Positions 62,041 through 64,000 of a DNA stretch of 64,000 bases are shown here, in pieces. A program made the position numbers and the translations under genes. This DNA is from Paradesertivirga sp965650335 (lineage in GTDB: Bacteria; Bacteroidota; Bacteroidia; Sphingobacteriales; Sphingobacteriaceae). The notes below the pieces were generated by a model. That model was not told the origin of the DNA. It saw nothing but the letters and a program-made list of their open reading frames with translations, and searched no databases. The number at the start of each line of letters is the position of its first letter. The first letter of the stretch is position 1. The stretch spans positions 1-64,000 of the forward strand of contig CBFGOI010000010.1 of the NCBI GenBank assembly GCA_965650335.1. The letters run 5' to 3'.

Positions 62041-62574
62041 TTAATGATAGATATGCTCTCCTTTATTGTTTCTCCAGTCGTTTTCAAGATATTCAGCATC
62101 TTCACCCGTACGTGGTTTTACACCCATAACAATACCACCTTCTTTAATGCCAGATTCGTAATACTTGGCACGATCTTCGGGGATACCCGAACCAATTAAG
62201 GCGCCCACAATACCGCCGGTTAAACCGCCCGCACCGGCACCTGCAAGACCTGCCGCGATAGGACCAGCAACAACCAACCCAAGTCCTGGAATTGCCACAG
62301 CTGTACCAATTGCAGCAATAGCCCCGATAACTGCTCCGGCTGTACCGCCAATTGCCGACCCGGCGCCTGCACCTTCCATGGCTTTGTTCCCTAAGGCAGA
62401 TTCCCGATCATCTTTTTCAAAATATTTTTTCTTGGTTTCGTCAGACATCATTAAATTAATGTCATCCTGACTATACCCTCTTGAATGCAATGAATTGTAG
62501 GCCCGTTCGGCGCTCTCTCTGTCTCTGAACATTCCAGTCAGCATTCGCTGATCTGTGTTTGAAGTGTTTTCCAT
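62041..62574 (-). CDS. glycine-zipper general stress protein (GSP17M-like)
   Basis: 177 residues. The N-terminal 60 residues match the general-stress-protein 17M pattern (LTGMFRDRESAERAYNSLHSRGYSQDDINLMM). A long Gly/Ala-rich segment (about 68-130) alternates small residues in GxxxG style (AGAGSAIGGTAGAVIGAI, AGLAGAGAGGLTGGIVGALIG), as in membrane-inserting glycine zippers. A C-terminal repeat-like part follows (AKYYESGIKEGGIVMGV and AEYLENDW). It is probably induced by osmotic or general stress, which fits the nearby trehalose operon. An ACAAGT-N4-ACTTGT dyad (62606-62621) lies 32 bp upstream of its start. Confidence 0.85.
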   Translation of the reverse strand: MENTSNTDQRMLTGMFRDRESAERAYNSLHSRGYSQDDINLMMSDETKKKYFEKDDRESALGNKAMEGAGAGSAIGGTAGAVIGAIAAIGTAVAIPGLGLVVAGPIAAGLAGAGAGGLTGGIVGALIGSGIPEDRAKYYESGIKEGGIVMGVKPRTGEDAEYLENDWRNNKGEHIYH

Positions 62575-62780
62575 AATTAGATATTTGTTAGATAAATTGA
62601 TTTCTACAAGTGTTTACTTGTGCTATAAATAACTCAAATGTTCGATGGTAGTTTTCTCTTTTTGATCTTTTAGGTAATCCGGGGAGAAATAGGATCAATT
62701 GAAGGAAATAAATGCAGTTCAAATTTTGTAAGCATTAATGTTAATATTGCAAGGCGAATTCATCAATCAAAAAATACAGT

Positions 62781-63353
62781 ATGGACGGTTATAAAAAAGT
62801 TTCCTATTCACAGACTACACTTACAGAGCTTATGATTCCTTCTTATTCAAATTTCGGAGGAAAGATTCATGGCGGGGTGATTTTATCCTTGATGGATAAG
62901 ATAGCCTATGTGTGTGCTGCTAAACATGCCGACACCTATTGCGTAACCGCTTCTGTCGATACAGTCGATTTCCTTGCTCCGGTCGAGGTAGGCGAACTGG
63001 TATCCTTACTGGCATCGGTAAATTACGTTGGTAATTCTTCTTTAGTTATTGGAATTAAAGTTATTTCCGAAAATGTTAAAAGTCACGCTGTTAAGCATAC
63101 AAATACCAGCTATATTACTATGGTAGCCATCGGCGACAATAATAAACCTGCTCTGGTGCCGGGATTAATTTTGCAAAACGCAATTGAAACCCGCAGATTT
63201 TATGAAGCCTTACATAGGAAGCAACTAAAAAAAGCTTTTAAAAAGGAAGAATTAAATTTCAAAAAAACCTTTGAAATACAAGAATATATTGAAATACTTA
63301 AAAATGAACGGTGCTTAATCGAGGGAGCTGAAAGTGGTTCTTTTTCCGGATAA
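62781..63353 (+). CDS. hotdog-fold acyl-CoA thioesterase (YciA/BACH-like)
   Basis: 190 residues. The hotdog domain (about 5-130) shows the catalytic NFGGKIHGGVILSLMDKIAYVCA segment (the acid of the usual GGxxLxxxD/E motif being Asp), the strand CVTASVDTVDFLAPVEVGELV, and NTSYITMVAI. It hydrolyses acyl-CoA to free acid and CoA. A helical tail of about 50 residues (RRFYEALHRKQLKKAFKKEEL) is longer than in YciA. TAATATTG at 62742-62749 is a possible promoter box. It is followed by a hairpin terminator. Confidence 0.9.
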   Translation: MDGYKKVSYSQTTLTELMIPSYSNFGGKIHGGVILSLMDKIAYVCAAKHADTYCVTASVDTVDFLAPVEVGELVSLLASVNYVGNSSLVIGIKVISENVKSHAVKHTNTSYITMVAIGDNNKPALVPGLILQNAIETRRFYEALHRKQLKKAFKKEELNFKKTFEIQEYIEILKNERCLIEGAESGSFSG

Positions 63354-63364
63354 GTTGAAATAAA

Positions 63365-63397
63365 AAAGGCCTTCAAACGGGGAGGATGAAGGCCTTT
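63365..63397. terminator. hairpin terminator after the thioesterase gene
   Basis: A perfect 11-bp stem AAAGGCCTTCA (63365-63375) / TGAAGGCCTTT (63387-63397) with an 11-nt loop lies 11 bp after the stop codon. The T run on the plus strand is short. Confidence 0.75.
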
Positions 63398-63717
63398 AAC
63401 TAACCAATTATAAACCTGACATAAAGGTAAGGCATTTTTAATAATTGCGCAAAGTTTTTTTAAAAAAGTTGTCATTTTGTTAATTGATTTACAATATCAT
63501 TACAATATGTACAACCAAAGTCAAGAAAAAGGACATTTTAAAAGCTTAGTAATCACGCAATTTGCTTCTCAACTGATTTTCTCAGAACCTATGAGCTAGT
63601 TTTCATGTTCCATTAAATATTGGGCGCTTCAATGATTTATATCGATGTCTTGGTGATTAAAATCCTGCACTCGTTGTTTGGAGCTGAAGCGATGCTTGTA
63701 CAAATTTTTAGAAATTA
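63398..63717. other. intergenic region without a recognised gene
   Basis: 320 bp between the thioesterase terminator and the DUF4112 gene. It is AT rich, has stops in all frames and shows no tRNA or strong stem-loop. It presumably holds the promoter of the following gene, but no clear TAnnTTTG box was found. Confidence 0.6.
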
Positions 63718-64000
63718 ATGATAAACCGAAATACATCAGCACCAGTAAAACTCACAGGTAAATTGCGGTGGGTTGAACAAATAGCCTATCTGTTAGATGA
63801 ACGTTTTCGTATTCCTGGCACAAATTTCAGGTTCGGACTAGATCCTCTTTTGAATCTTGTACCCGTAGCGGGAGATTTATCCGGCTTTTTATTATCATCA
63901 GCCTTAATATTAACTATGGCAAAAAATGGGGCTAGCGGTAAAATAGTGGCTTTAATGACGATAAATGCAATACTGGATGCTACAATTGGCGCAATTCCGG
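63718..64000 (+). CDS. DUF4112 membrane protein, 3' end beyond the window
   Basis: The ATG at 63718 opens a frame running off the right edge after about 94 codons. The segment LDERFRIPGTNFRFGLDPLLNLVPVAGDL is the DUF4112 hallmark. It is followed by a transmembrane helix (SGFLLSSALILTMA) and the start of a second (IVALMTINAILDATIGAIP). The family is an uncharacterised membrane family widespread in bacteria. Partial, so length and end are unknown. Confidence 0.88.
   Translation, partial: MINRNTSAPVKLTGKLRWVEQIAYLLDERFRIPGTNFRFGLDPLLNLVPVAGDLSGFLLSSALILTMAKNGASGKIVALMTINAILDATIGAIP

Noticed and set aside
61917..62105. Minus-strand frame of 62 codons running through the 61989-62019 terminator
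   Set aside because: It spans a strong terminator and the end of the upstream gene; the stretch has no protein-like pattern.
62165..62470. Open frame of 101 codons antisense to the glycine-zipper gene, rich in Ala and Pro
   Set aside because: Produced by the biased Gly/Ala codons of the true gene on the other strand; no motif of its own.

Overview
The window looks like chromosome of a Bacteroidota member, most likely family Sphingobacteriaceae (Pedobacter-like). This is inferred from gene content and promoter style, not from a database search. Supporting signs are the TAnnTTTG promoter boxes, AT-rich starts without Shine-Dalgarno sequences, bacillithiol genes (BshA, YtxJ), an OstA-like protein, exported FKBP and SurA-type foldases, the full debranching/TreZ/TreY trehalose set, and the dispersed intergenic repeat words usual in this group. 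No prophage, insertion sequence, CRISPR array or rRNA operon was seen. The only RNA gene is a tRNA-Val cut by the left edge.

Region by region. 1-6.1 kb (minus): thiol peroxidase, dnaK with a possible stress-type control region, and a cluster of nrnA with two paralogous FKBP isomerases separated by a long stem-loop element. 6.3-13.7 kb: ndk, a CCTCACCCC-type inverted repeat, a DciA-like gene with recF, a membrane-anchored TPR protein, ribH, a tiny lipoprotein, ytxJ, an OsmC protein, lipA, a YefM-YoeB toxin-antitoxin pair wedged in tail to tail with lipA, and nnrDE. 13.8-21.1 kb: the most unusual block. An ECF-like sigma factor and a membrane TPR protein resembling an anti-sigma factor face away from an exported lipoprotein, a PKD-domain protein with a barrel-like C-terminus, and an exported TPR-CHAT putative cysteine protease. 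21.2-33 kb: uvrA, a lytic transglycosylase, a pseudouridine synthase with a repetitive tail, a lactonase, bshA, a GH3-C/serine hydrolase fusion and a ricin-lectin pectate lyase.

33.5-48.3 kb is mostly housekeeping: mutL with two rhomboid proteases and an EEP hydrolase in a tightly coupled row, cysS, surA-moxR, an unrecognised gene that may resemble DNA polymerase III psi, rdgB, the OstA-like gene and tilS. 48.3-52.9 kb is a sulfur module: sulfite reductase fused to a HEPN-like domain, a membrane-anchored precorrin-2 dehydrogenase to make its siroheme, and an Rrf2 regulator. 53.4-61.9 kb (minus) is a trehalose-from-glycogen operon: a DUF551 protein, debranching enzyme, TreZ, and a single polypeptide joining TreY to a MalQ-type glucanotransferase. 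The window ends with a glycine-zipper stress protein, a hotdog thioesterase and the start of a DUF4112 gene.

The best candidate for an undescribed system is the 13.8-21.1 kb sigma/CHAT locus. It has the layout of a cell-envelope signalling or proteolysis device, with the regulator pair on one side and exported effectors on the other. The promoter-proximal sequence is partly duplicated in front of two plus-strand reading frames.
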